The notes below the pieces were generated by a model. It saw nothing but the letters and a program-made list of their open reading frames with translations. It was not told where the DNA came from and searched no databases. This document shows positions 24,535 through 37,907 of a DNA stretch of 64,000 nt, piece after piece (position 1 is the first letter of the stretch; the number at the start of each line of letters is the position of its first letter). The translations under genes and the position numbers were made by a program. Source of the DNA: Cucumis sativus (Eukaryota > Streptophyta > Magnoliopsida > Cucurbitales > Cucurbitaceae); NCBI RefSeq assembly GCF_000004075.3, contig NC_026657.2:33652732-33716731 (forward strand), written 5' to 3'.

Positions 24535-27500
24535 TGAGCTGAGGAATATGGGAATTTTGAAACAACTTAATCCTTCTTTTATAATAAAGCCTTGTTTATG
24601 ACTCTCTCTCTCTTTTTATTTATTGTGTTCTTCTTGACTAGGAACATTTTACCTTGTTTATATAAGCTTCAAATTTTATTATGCCCTTCTCTTTAATGGA
24701 TTAATGCTAATTGATAAAGGGGTTTTTTACGTCAAATCTTATCCAATTATATATGTACTACTCTTGTTTTTTTTTTTTATTCTTCTTTCTTTCTTTCTTT
24801 TTTCCTCTCTTCCAAATACATATTATATCCTTCTTTATACTTTATAATTGAGGGATTTTTTTAGTTTTATCATATAAATTGGATTAATATAGATGTAACA
24901 TACGTATTACAACTTTCGTCCTTTAATTTAAGAACTTTTACTTTAATGAAAAATCAAATTTGCTTTTAAGTTCCACACCAAATAAAATATGAAAAATAAG
25001 AACAATTATCTAAATTTAATGTAGAATTGAATGAGATTAAAGTTTGAGGTAATTAAGTTAGTTATATGAATAATGAAATTAGTTTAGGGATAAATTTGCT
25101 TTAATATATACAATGTCTCAACTTTGTTGTCATCTTTTTTTTAAAAAAAAAATTATTGACTATATTTCTATACAAGGAAGGGGTTTGAAAAAGAAGACAT
25201 AGTTTGAGTTAATGTGAATTCATTGTAAAGGGTTTAAGTTTTGAATAATTGAAATAAAAGAAAATAAATTTGTTTTTGAAAAAGATGAAAGTTGGGAATG
25301 GAATTGAAATATTATTTGGGAATAGTGTAAATTGGTTAATTAATTAGGTCAAAAGAGGAGAGTTGGAGAAAATAAAAGTCATTGTGTTAGTTGTTATCTG
25401 CCTAAACATAAAGTCATAGACTTTATAACAAATATAAAAATGTCTTCGTGTTGAAGATATCCATTTTTCTAATCTATTTTGTATTTTGCTTTGTATATAT
25501 ATTTGAATTTGTCAAATATTTGTATGTGATTTAATGTCGGTAAGGAGTGACAACACTGCGCTAATTATTAGCATCCATTCATTTCTTCTTTTTTACATTC
25601 CAATTTCAACCTTTCTAAAACGAAGAAATATTTTACATTTAATTTTTTAAAAATATTTCTATGTTATAATAATAAATATTTAAAACTACTTTGGGTTATA
25701 AAACTTAATTTAGTTTTCCAAATTGGTAACTATACCTTCTTAAACTTTTAGTATACATGAGAATTTAGTTATTTTTTATACTTTTAAATTTGTAACAATT
25801 TATTTTTTATTGGTAAAAAGAATTCATAGTTTTATTAATTAACTATAATTATAAACATAGTAGGTTAAATTAATTTAAGAAATTTCATTAAAGCTTAATC
25901 ATAATTATAACGATATAAGATCTAAATTAGTACAAAATAACAAATTAAAAACATCTACATTAAGTGTTTGTCGGGATGGTGTGAGAAGTACATTCTTTTA
26001 GTTAGAAGTCATTAATCTTCTCAAGAAGAAGGGAGTAGGAGAGTTGGATTTCATGGAAATCGTTAATCCTATCCATAGGAAATGAGATTTGTTTAGCTAT
26101 AATTGAGATCTTTATTGAAAATGCCCTTTTTAATTGTTACGTCTCCCGAGAAGTGAACTCTTTTGTGTTCGATTGTTCTTTGATAGGTAAAAAGATGTTT
26201 TAATTTCTATATTCTATTATCTTCTATCCTTCTTGTTTCAACAACTTGAAAAAAAATTTAAAATTTATGATGCATATACTTGTTTTTTTTAAAAAAAATA
26301 TTTATAAATTACCATATAATATTTATTTAAAAGAAGAGATGACAAACATGTTAATCAGACACAAAGTATTAGTAAATATATCAAATCTAAATTTATCTTT
26401 AACAAATTTGCTATATTTTTTAAAAATAAATTGCTATTCACGTTTGAAAAACACAATCATATGGCCATAAAAATCTTGGAGACTAATTTCAAATTAATTG
26501 CATGTTTTGTTTTTAAATAAATAATATATATATATATAAAGGTAACCTAATCTCATTTTATTCAAAAGTACTTGTCATGTGATTAACCTCCGCCAACAAA
26601 CAATTTTTGTCCATAAGTATAATTAAGTATACTTTAGCATTGTTATTTATATAAACACAATTTGTCTTTAAAAGAAATAAATATGCTGTGAGAGACTATA
26701 TCCTAACATCATTCATACTATTATTTTTCTTAAACTTTTGTTACCTTTCCAACTAACTTAGATTTATATTCGTAGTTATTAACGGACATCAATTTTTTAA
26801 TTTGCTTTCAATATCAATATAATTATTATAAAATAAAATTACAAATATCATTCCATAAATTTTTGATAATATCATTCTTGGATGATAGTATGTTTAAAAT
26901 ATACTAAACATTATATACAAATATATATAGTTTTTAATTTTATAATAAAAATGAAGACCAAAATTTTAAAAATTAAATCACGTTTTTTAAAAACTATTTA
27001 GTCAAAGCTATTTATATATTTTATTGAAAGTGAGCGTAATTCAATTGATTTAGTATTTATACTATTAAATTTAAAAGTAAACGTTGGATTTGTTTCGATC
27101 ACATATTTAAATAAATAAATTTGGTAGCCACTTTCTCGTCATATTTAACAAAATTATTTATTTTTCATTCCTTGGTCTATTATATTTAATTTTGAGAAAC
27201 TTATCGCCGAATTAGAAGACTAGAAATATTAGTTATAAAATATTGTATTTTTTATTTTAAAATTGACTCATATATATTATAAATTAAGAAGGAAAAAAAC
27301 CATTAAATTGGGTTTTCTTTTTCACTACATAAATTTAAAATCTATTTAAAATGGACATCATACTAGTATATGATAATTTTAAGAAAATATGTGATTTTAG
27401 AAGAATATTAATTTTACCTTTTGAAAAATACTCTTAAAAAGAAAAATGACAAGTGATTTATAAAAATATATTAACAAAAGAAATTATAGATTATGAAGGA

Positions 27501-29196
27501 GGAAATAATGAAAGAATTAATTAGGGCATTTTGGAGAAAGCATTCACATCAATGGAGAATGGAGAAAGGACTAAGGAGGCATTATGCATTTACCTAACCT
27601 TGGGGGAAGTGACGACTTCAGGCTCCACTTCTATACCTTTCACTTTTCATGGCAATGTCAAAATACCAAAATCCCATTTTCTAAATATTGTTTCTTTAAT
27701 TCTCCTTATTTAATTACATTTTACTCCATCATTTTCTATTCATTTTAAATACAATGTTTTACGAAAAAAAAATTATATAATGATTTTGTTATGTGAAGTA
27801 AATAGTTTGTTAATTTTTTATTTTAAAAAAACACTTGAATATAGTATATGAATATGTGTTTTCAATCATTAAGGTAAATATCTTAGTAAATAATCTTTGA
27901 AAAAAATTAATAAGACAAGTAGTACGAGCGAATCCAACAAACCTCGAACTACATATAGACAAAAAGTAATATTTTAACCTAACAATTTTTTTTTTCTTTC
28001 AACTATGATAATGAATATGTCTATATTTGTAAGTTTAATGCTTCTTAAATTATAGATGCATAGTTTTACTAGTGGGAATAGAGTACTCCCTCCTCCACAT
28101 GTAAGACGGCCCATTCAAAACTCAAGGTAAAGTTGTGTGAAAAAAATTTGATACTAGTACTTTAAATAGCATAACTTGTCTCATATCCAAACACGTGAAA
28201 ATTATAATGAGTTTGTTGTAATATTACAGTGTAAGAGAAAAATACCACACTAATATTGGTACTTTTTGTCGATAATCACTTTCACTTGAAATTTAACGTT
28301 GGTGACACGTGCACGTACCAAAATTATAAATTAACCAAAATTGTTAAAGTTTATTTATCAGGCGGCCCATTAATAATTTAATCAAAATTTGAAAAAAAAG
28401 AAGAATATTTATACTTTTTTACAAAGAATGATAAATTATTAATAATATATAAGTTTTGGATTTTGTTTTGAAGGAGCAATTAAGGAAAAGTATACTCCTC
28501 TCTCTAATTCATCATATTCTCTCTTTTATATTAATTATTCGTTTTTTGTCGCTTATTCTCTTATGGCAAATAAATCCATCTTTTAAGTTTCTTTTCTTTA
28601 AGAAAATTTTTTTAAAACAAAATTGTAGCGTAAAAGAATTGACATTACAATAATTGGTATCTCTTGGTTTATACTCACTATTATTGCTTTCAGATAAGTT
28701 AGACCAACTTTTTTTTTAAAAAAAAAAAAGCAAAAAAACTTAAATTTATCCTAAAACTATAAATTTTGTCCATGAACTTTGTATGTTATATATATATATA
28801 TAAAAAAAAAATTCTTAAATTTTATATAAAAGTTAATTAAAGTTTGGTTTTTAAAAAAATATTCCAAATCTTATAAAGTTTCACAAATACCCTTTAAACA
28901 TTGGAAAAAGAAAAAATCATTACATTCGCATACAAACAAAAACCAATAACATCTAATTACAAATAGCTTTTATCTAAGAAAAGATTGAAAAATGTTTGTA
29001 CTGTACCTTCTTTATTAGTATATGTTGATACTTTTTTTCTTCTTCTGAGGTTTTCTTCGATTAAAAAAGAACCACTTTTTGAATCAATGCTCTATAATAA
29101 TAATAATAATGGTATTTTTGAATGCTTGTTTAAAGTTTAAGATTATTTTTAAAAATGGGATAAAAGAATAGTAAAAATTGTGCAGATTTTGTATAA
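24535..29196. other. Gene-poor AT-rich DNA, part 1
   Basis: No gene recognised on either strand. Two SINE-like scraps are noted separately. A less AT-rich patch at about 27520-27660 holds a 60-codon open frame that I cannot assign. Confidence 0.5.
27030..27110 (+). repeat. Possible tRNA-derived SINE remnant
   Basis: The phrase GTAATTCAATTGATTTAGTATTTATACTATTAA followed by a GTTGGATTTGTTTCGATC box resembles the A-box/B-box head of plant SINEs. A related phrase (TATAATTCAATTGGTATAATCC) lies at about 49090. Degenerate; no tail or target duplication is clear. Compare also about 27925-27990 in the opposite sense. Confidence 0.3.
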
Positions 29197-29391
29197 TTAT
29201 TGAAGCCAATAAAAGAAGAATTTATTTAAAAAGAAGAGCATTGAAGAGGGTTTCCATTTGAGGAAACTATAAAGGCATGCATTGAATTGCGCGTGGCTGC
29301 TTTCATCTATTTTCCGAAATTTCAATCTAATTGGCAAACTCTTCTCTAATCCAACGCCTCTAACTTCATCGCTCACTCTGCCACCTCCCAT
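29197..29391 (-). CDS. Orphan open frame, 64 codons, function unknown
   Basis: From the ATG at 29391 the frame reads MGGGRVSDEVRGVGLEKSLP and so on; it continues upstream without an ATG to 29436. It lies in a patch less AT-rich than the surrounding desert, and its residue mix is more protein-like than neighbouring chance frames. No domain, signal peptide or homologue is recognised. It may be a fragment of a dead gene or chance. Confidence 0.18.
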   Translation of the reverse strand: MGGGRVSDEVRGVGLEKSLPIRLKFRKIDESSHAQFNACLYSFLKWKPSSMLFFLNKFFFYWLQ

Positions 29392-29436
29392 TTTTCCATA
29401 AAGCTTTTTAATTCCATGAACTTGGCCTATCCACAA

Positions 29437-32400
29437 ATTTCTGCTACATCACTACCCCCTCCTTTCCCTTTTTTTTAGGATTAGTTTTCATCAAACCACC
29501 TCAACTCAAATGTTTATAAGTATATACTCAATTATTACTGTTTATTTATAATAGATTACAATAATTTTCTATCTATTTATTCAGTAGCAAAGTTGTGTTT
29601 GGGATGTTGATCAGTTGGAGACTTGAGAGATGCTAACGTGGAAACGAATGTGGGGCTTCCCTTTTCACACCTCAACATGAGAGTTGCCACTACATATTTC
29701 CACATGACACAAGTGGTGGAAAAGTACGGAGTGTGTGTGAGAGAGAAGGAAGGGTTAGGCGACCGAATTAGATGTTAACAAGAAAGTCTTATGGCTACGC
29801 CAACACCTGACTTCTAAATAGTTTCGACCTTTTTGGCCATTTTTATTGTTCAATTGGAAGGAACTCCGTCGTTCGCAACGCTACTATATTTCACATTTAT
29901 ATATGTGATCTTTGCTTTTGAGTGTCTTGTGCTAACACGACGCCCTGCCTTCGTCATGTTTTTGTAATTTGGTCTTTTGTTTAGTTGATGCATTTGAGCT
30001 TCATTTTCAACCATCGTTTGATCTTAACGCTTGATTCTTCCTTCTAGACTGAAAAAGCACGTGAGACACGATCTATAATATTCTCCAACTATATCAAAAG
30101 TAATTAACTGCAAAAATATCTAACGTAACAAAACGAACAAATAACGCAAAAGACTTTGGTAACCCAATCCGACAAATACGACCTACATCATCTAGGGAGT
30201 TCTTAAGCTCAAATAAGAAATATTATTGAGATTAAAAAATTAGTAACTTAATTTTAAAGCTATTTCGATAAGTTATCACCAAAACTTAAAATAAACTCAA
30301 ACTCTCCCTAAAGGTAATTGTAAATCTCCTTGAAAACCAATTCAGACTCCCCTAAATTGATTGACTGCAACTCAACTATTTTAGTTTTCATTCATATTTC
30401 TTATCAATTAATACTTAAACAGATCATTAAGCGATCTTTAATATCCCGTCATAACTCATAAGCTAACTGCAATACCTTTGAAAAAACTTCTTCGACAAAT
30501 AATGCTTTTCGAATTAAGGTATGGTGTTGTCAGATCCTAATATGACAAGCAGCAATAATATATAGATATTTCTGATCTTATTGATTAAAAGATATATATT
30601 AAGATTCCTAATAAATAGGTCAATCTTCAAAAAAAAATTATCTCCATCAAATATCCTATTATCACCAAATATTAAAAAGAATTCTTATGTCGACAAAAAT
30701 ACCAACATACACAATTGATACCTATAAAATCATTAATTATACACATGGTTGAAACCAGAGATACAACATCACATTTGATGTTCTAAAGTACTAAAGAAGA
30801 ATATTTAAATGAAGGGCACTAATTTGGTAAGAAAAATCTCAAAATTGTTCAAAATATCTAAAGTTTGGAAGATATTCATATTTATACGATTAGACATCAC
30901 ACATACAAATCGTTAGAATAAATGACGCATAATTAAGTTCTTATGGTCCAATATGGCATGTGACATAATAGAAATATCACTTCTCCCAACGATAATATTT
31001 TCTATCGAAAAATGTTACTTCTTTTGATAAATTTATTATTGTCAAAAGTTATCGTTTAGGCAAAAACTATTTTTTTTTGTAGTATAACTTATTGTTATTT
31101 GTTATATCCGTGGCGAGCCTTTTTTTTTTTCATCTCGAAATCTCATATTTATTATTCTCTCTTTAATATCCCATACCAAACAACCTCCCTTAGCTATGTT
31201 TTCTAAAAGGATTCCATTATGGACATACTTGTCAACATCCTTTTATGTAAAATTATATTAAACAAACTATATATTAAAATTAGATGACATATAGCCGTGT
31301 TTTGATATTTTAATATGGAGCAATTTGGACAAATTTCAACCACATAACAGAAATGGTGAGAAAAATAAATAATTTTATTTATTTATAATAATATTCTTTG
31401 AGATCGAAAATGTGATGATGTGACTTTACAGACGTGATTTTGCAACTAAGTTCTTAGTCATTTTCTTTTTATATATTGGTAATAATGTTATATATGACCA
31501 TCATTGTCAAATTCTTTATTTAGCTATCTTATCAGAACTTTGGGGTAAATATAATCTAAAAAGAGAAACTTTAGTTTGAATGGAGTTTATTTTGTTTCTA
31601 AAGAAAACAAGATTAAAGAAAAAAAAAAAGCCTTCAAATTCTTGTTATGTAATAACTCTTTTAGGATAAGATTTTGATACGATATCCTTCCCCTTTTCAA
31701 ATTTTGCTTTTAATATTTTTATGTTTTGTTTAAACTTTTTAAGTGCTTAATTTTAAAAGTAAATAATTTAGAAAATACTATTTTTGCATTTAGAAAACAA
31801 TAAACAAAATTTAAATAAAAAGTTATAGGTTTTTAATTTATTTCATACCATCATCTTGTCAACTTTTTCTATTAAAATGAAGACAAAAAATACTTACATT
31901 ATTGAGGAATTTGTTTTCCTTATCGATTATGGTTTTTGGGTGCATTAAGATTTGTTAATTTGTTTCTTTATTATTGCAAAGAATATTTTCTTCCCTTAAC
32001 AGCCTTTCCAAGATGTTTTGATTTGTTCTTATTTGTGTTTGTCTAGGTCTAGTCCTTTTGTGAGAAAAGTTGGTGCACATTCAAAGTTGGTGCACATTCA
32101 AATTGTACCTAAACCTTACTTTTTGTATGTGTTATTATTGAACTTCTTGTTCTCTTAATGTCGAGGATATTTTCACTAATCAATTAGACTTGTTTGAATT
32201 GGTGTGAGTGTCCTAAATCAATTAGGTTGTAATTGAGAACTTGCCACAAATGTCCGATGTTGTATTGAGAAGTGTGTGTTGAATGATGTATTATTAAGTC
32301 ACATTCATTATTCATATTTTTTAAGCTTTTAGAGTCCATCATTTCAGAATGGTATTGGAGGAGGTGATACATGTTGCTGGACATCTTGTGTTTAAGTTAT

Positions 32401-33926
32401 TGCAATGTTTATTTTATCTCCCATTAAAATTAATTTTTACATCGATTTTTTTTCATATATCCAACTATCCAAGCATATATATTATTAAATAATTCTCCTT
32501 CAATCATCTGCAGCTTTACGTGAGTTGTATAATTGAAGGATTTGGTTGAAATTGAAATTCGACTTAAGCGCTTTACAAAATTTTTAAATTTGTAATTAAT
32601 TTATGGATGTTTCTCACGTGTGGATGGATGATGACGTATTTGAATTTCATCAATAAGTACGTAGAACTTTTCTTTTAATTTTTATGAATTTTATGTATCT
32701 AGTACAATAAAGAACTCCAAAGAATAGTTCTCACGTTGATCGAAATATGCTTTCACTATTTTTTGAAAGTATTAAAGTTATATATATTTGTTATTACGTT
32801 GATTAATATATATGCTATCTTGTCGAAACATCGTGGTTTAGCTTTGATGTATTATGTGTTAGTTCTACTTTAAAATTCTACAATATTATTCAATAAAACC
32901 ATGCCAACGGAACGAATTCAACTTTAATTCAATCATATATATATACATGAAGAGAGAAAAAAAAGGTAGTTTAGAAGTGGTCTCTTGGTAGGATATATTC
33001 AAACTATGCTATGTATATATATAAAGTAAACCATCCAATCAAAGTCTTTTGGAGAATGGGCAACTTTTATTAAGATTATATTGGACAATATATATATATT
33101 ACATCACGAGGTGTAAATAGAGGATAAGAACATTTGCATTATTTGAAGAACGTACAGTATTGACTATTCAACCAAAGGGCTTTTGTAGAGAACCCATTAT
33201 TTCAAAACCCTAATTATTGCTTGTTGAATCAAAAGAAGAGGAAAACCGCATGCATATGGATTGTGTATTCCTATCATATATACTACATATGAGACTCTCT
33301 CTTTGGTTGCATCCAACTTTTCCTCTAATATCACAATATTTTAATTATGTGTATGCTTTTTTACAAAAACAAAGAAAGGAACCAACTTTTCTTTTGCATG
33401 TAAAGGAAAAACAAAGAGATATCCTAAAAGTATCCATGACCAAACCATGATATATAAATCCAGTTCTTTATTTTGCTTTAATAATTTGGCTTACTTAATG
33501 ACTAATCATTCATTTGTATACTATTATACATATTGTTCTAACTCTACTTTTTAATTATAAATACTACCTAAATCTCGTGATATCTAAATGTTTTGCTTGA
33601 TATTTATCTGCTTTTTTTTTGTTAGATTAAAGTTTTCTTACTTTATAGTTGATGTATTTTGCTTTATAACCCTTTGTTGGAGTTTTCTCCAAAGTAAGAC
33701 TCAAGCTTAGTTGTGGACCTAAATTATTCAAGGACATTTTGAGAGAGTCTCCACGTTTCGTATATGAGAAGTCAAAATCTCGAACCTTGAGTTAGTTCAT
33801 TCAAATTTAGTTTAGTTCGTTAAAAGAGAAATAATCAAGTTGAGCTTACTAACCAAAATCATGTAACCTTGAAGAAAACATCTAAGTTGAATACCACGAT
33901 ATTGTATATATCCTAAGTGATTGTAA

Positions 33927-33966
<40 letters not shown>

Positions 33967-36860
33967 TAAATAGTTTCAATCTATCAACACATGGGACAAG
34001 CAATATTTTGTGTGCTTTGTCAAATTGAACACTTCGTATATTAACTTAAGCATCATAATATTTTTGACACAACGATAACGGTGAAAGCTCTCTCGTAAGT
34101 AAGTTCCAACCTCCAACGAAGAAAGACAGAGGAGAGAGTGACATGACAGAGGTTGAACACCAAACACCTTTATTTTTTTCCTTCAACATTCTTAATTAGC
34201 CTATTTTCCTTTTCTTTTCTTTTTCAATAAAGCCGTTTTGACTTGTGAGTAGGTAATTTTATTTTATTTTTATAGAGATGTAATGAAAGTGGGTTAATTT
34301 CAAGGGCATTTTATAAAACAAGAAAATAAACACAAAGAAAGTAATCAAAACGCATCATTTTGAAAATAGTGGACATTAGATAAGATCAAAATTGTAATTA
34401 TGAAATGAAATTTCAAATTTAAGTGACTAAAAAATGTATAGATTCAAGAAAGTCAATATTGAAATTTGGGAATATTTTACACCATTTTCTTTAATTTAAT
34501 GAAAAATATATTTGTTTGTTTCTATAAGTTTTTTAAAAATATATTCACATTAATGGGAACATTTTATCAATATTTTTATGGATATTTGTAAATTTAAATC
34601 TTAAACATTATTTTTATCTACATCGACACATCTTAAATTAAACCTTCATATTAATTTTTTTTTCTTTTTTTACTTTTTTAAAAAATACGTAATAAAAAGA
34701 AACACATCCTCTTATAGTGCAAAAGATAAATAACTTAATAAGTGGTCTATATTTAAAGAAATAGGAATAAAGATATATAGGTGGAGATATAGAAAGCAAG
34801 AAAACCTAATTAAAACCCTAGGGGTGTGATATTTTGAAGGCCTTAATGAATTAGATGAATTAAAATTTTTAAAAAAGATGATATACTTATTAATTAGAAA
34901 AATTGAATATAATTAAGACATATAAATTAGCTAGATGGTTTTTGGAATATTTTTGTGGAGCCAAAGATGGGAATTAAAAGTTGTATGAATTTGCCTTTTA
35001 AATTGGCAAATTGATATGAAATTGAACTAATATTAGATATATAAAGAGACCTTTTTTATTTCTCTAAAGATTGGAGCATTATTATCATATTTCCAAAGAA
35101 AAATGGCTTTTTACATTTGGCTGCTCAATTTGGAGTATATATGCAAAAATTAGTATTGATAATATCAACCAAAGTTAGAGCCAACTTTTCATGCCATTAA
35201 GAACACACACTTTTAATTAATTTGGAATGGTATTATCACTTTAATTAATAGCTTTCTTTTACAATTTTTTATATGTTTAATAATGTCTCAAAGTTGTTGA
35301 ACAACTCAATTAGAAAAATTTAAATGAATTTAATAAGTTGATGTGTTTTAAATAATAGCAAACCATTACTTCTTGACAAGATTGAAAATCCTCCTCTTTG
35401 TGTTAAATAATAAACCCTCGAAAATATTTTTTCTATGGTAAAAAAATTGTTTTAGGGATATAAACTTGAACATAAACTATGAAATAAAATTATTGGCAAT
35501 GAAAATATTCTAAAAAGTATGGCATAGTTACTTTCATGCATACTTTTAGTCAACAAAACAATCAACAAAGGAATTTGTGTCCATCATATCAAAGACCATA
35601 AAATAAAATAAGATAATGTTAAATTTTTTATTTATTTGCTACATTAGGTCTTTTGTTGACAGCCAAATTCAATAGATTGAATTAATTTAAAAGATAACAT
35701 GATTTTATGAGTTTAAAAATTGCTTTAAAAAATTTATAAAAAAGAAAAACATTTTTAATTGTTAAAGTTGGAACCAACTACTTATTAGTATATTAAGTGT
35801 TCCAACTTAGGTGTAAGTTCCTAAGCTATTCATTAGTTTTATTTAAATCTAAAATAAAGGGTTCTAAGAGACTCTTCTACATCATTGTTTCATTTCACTA
35901 TCTATATATGCATATATTATTGGACATTATTTTCAAAGAATTGATGGGTTCTTTAAATAAAAAGCTTTGGTCAATAATGATATATATCTTTTTTATTAAA
36001 TTAAGTTAATGTCACTTTCTGTTTCAATCGTGGTGGAGAATTTCTATTATTTGCAAGTTAATTCTTCTAGTTCTATTAACAAACTAGGAGGAGACTTTGA
36101 TTATCTTTAATTAATGTGCATATAAAGGCTACTTACATAAATGGCTAATAATTCAGATGGTTGAATGTTTAATATCTAGATGAATCATATTCCACGTCTA
36201 CGATAATTTAAATTAGGAATAGATTTAAACACGATCGTTCAAAAACAATTCACAACTTAAATTTTTTTTTTTTATTGAATGTTTTTTTAGAAGATTATGT
36301 TAATTCTCATTGACTCAAACATATTTTAGATTATTAACTACAATTTAATCATCTAGAATAAAATATAACAATTAAATCGTAAAAAAGGAAAAAAAACTAA
36401 TGATAATGATATTATTATCCATTTGGAAGGAAAATATGCTTAATTTTTAAAATGAGAAAAATAAAAATTCAAGTTCTTGTTTGATTATTTCTTTGAACAA
36501 AGAGTTGAATGCTTGAAAAGATTTTAAAACAAAATTAGACTTTTAATAATTACTAAGAAAAAAAGAAAACTACTCTTTTCTATTTAAAAATAAAAAAATA
36601 TATTTTTTGCGTATTAAAATTAGTAATATCAACGGTAATCATAGACTTATCGGGTCTTAAATTTACTACTTTTACAATTTAGAAAATATAATGACATGAT
36701 TTTATTATCATAATTTTTTTTTGTTGCTGTTTTTACCATGGAGAAGTTGTACGTTAGTTTAAAATTTTGGTATAGATTTTAATTAGAGTCATTTTTTAGA
36801 TATAAGAAATTGAATCAAAATATTATAATCAATAGTGTGCCGTCTAAATTATTATGGTTA
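29437..36860. other. Gene-poor AT-rich DNA, part 2
   Basis: No gene recognised. About 30050-30560 looks like a degenerate repeat, with phrases reminiscent of old LTR-element ends, but I cannot define limits. A 17-base phrase (AAAGTTGGTGCACATTC) is directly repeated at about 32070-32103. A (TA)n run lies at 33929-33962. Confidence 0.45.
33929..33962. repeat. (AT)n microsatellite
   Basis: About 17 AT units in the gene-poor region; likely length-variable. Confidence 0.95.
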
Positions 36861-36899
36861 GGCATATTATAGGTAATAGAACCACCCAAAAGTGCATCA

Positions 36900-36960
36900 A
36901 GTGAGGCCGATGTGGAGGCAATGCCCAAAGGCCCAACCCCATGCGTCTATTTAAATTTTA
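36900..36960 (+). promoter_or_regulatory. Candidate promoter elements upstream of the microprotein gene
   Basis: Contains AAAGGCCCAAC (a site II-like GGCCCA box), a TATTTAAAT element and, just after, GGGCTTAAGCCCA. Such GGCCCA/TGGGC boxes are common in promoters of constitutively expressed plant genes. The next convincing coding sequence is at 37746, so the link is an inference that needs a long or spliced leader. Confidence 0.3.
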
Positions 36961-37745
36961 AAGGGCTTAAGCCCACGTTTTTTCTTACCTCTAAACTTAC
37001 CTTAGTTGCATCAACTTTTACCACAATTAATAACCATTTTGTAATCTATAAGTTGAAAAATTGCATAAGATTTTCATATATGCAACTTGATTGAATGGAA
37101 TTGAGCTATTTCCTTCTCCATCCTTGTGGGAGTCATCACCACAATTCAAAGAGCTTCATATATTCATTTTCTGGATTAGAGATTAGGCTTCAAGGTTTGT
37201 ACAAATATCCTTTTCTCACCCAATTTGCTATACTCCTATTTATTGACCTCAACAGAAAATATCGAATCTTGATCCCTCATTATTCACCTTCTTTTAACTT
37301 TGAACTTTAAATTCATAAAATTGAGCATAACTCTATTCTATTGAATGGAAGGCAAATACAAACTTTTATTTAAGTTTCAAGTCTAATTTGATGAAAATGA
37401 AAACTTAAAAGTCGAAATTGATATATGCAGACCTAACTAAGTTTGTAGTCAAAATATACATCATTTTCAAATAAATATATATGGACTATACAATTGTCAT
37501 TAATTGTATTGTCATTGTGTAGTATAGTCTTATTTAAATAGATCTGTCCACATGAATATCTTCTCTCTCCACGAAGTTGACTTCTGATATTGGCTGAATG
37601 AATTGGTGAAAAGACATAGACACACAATTAAATGTTAATCATTATTCCATTCAATTAGTCTTCTTCTTCTCTATCAATTTTCATCTTCTTTGATCCATTC
37701 AAACAAGAAAGAGGAAGAAGAAGACGAAGAAGAAGAAGAAGAAAA

Positions 37746-37907
37746 ATGAATCAAAATTTGAGCTCTCTCCTAATAGGGTTGGTTGGTGCAGCCATAACTT
37801 TATCAGCTTATTCTCAAACTTTGATATCTCCAACTGAGTGCATCACAGTGGGCCTTCTTGTTCTCATTTTTGGTCTTCTTGTTAATGAAGGTTTCATCTC
37901 TCTTTAA
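37746..37907 (+). CDS. 53-residue hydrophobic membrane microprotein
   Basis: Reads MNQNLSSLLIGLVGAAITLS, then AYSQTLISPTECITVGLLVL, then IFGLLVNEGFISL and a stop. Two hydrophobic segments (about 8-22 and 33-46) flank a short polar loop SQTLISPTEC, which predicts a hairpin of two membrane helices. The ATG sits in AAAAATGAA after a GAAGAAG-rich leader typical of plant genes. The reading frame is far less AT-rich and more ordered than the flanks. I recall similar short, uncharacterised plant proteins but cannot name a family, so function is unknown. An intron ending the frame differently is possible, since GGTTTC after GAA could act as a weak donor. Organelle or ER membrane location is a guess. 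Confidence 0.7.
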   Translation: MNQNLSSLLIGLVGAAITLSAYSQTLISPTECITVGLLVLIFGLLVNEGFISL

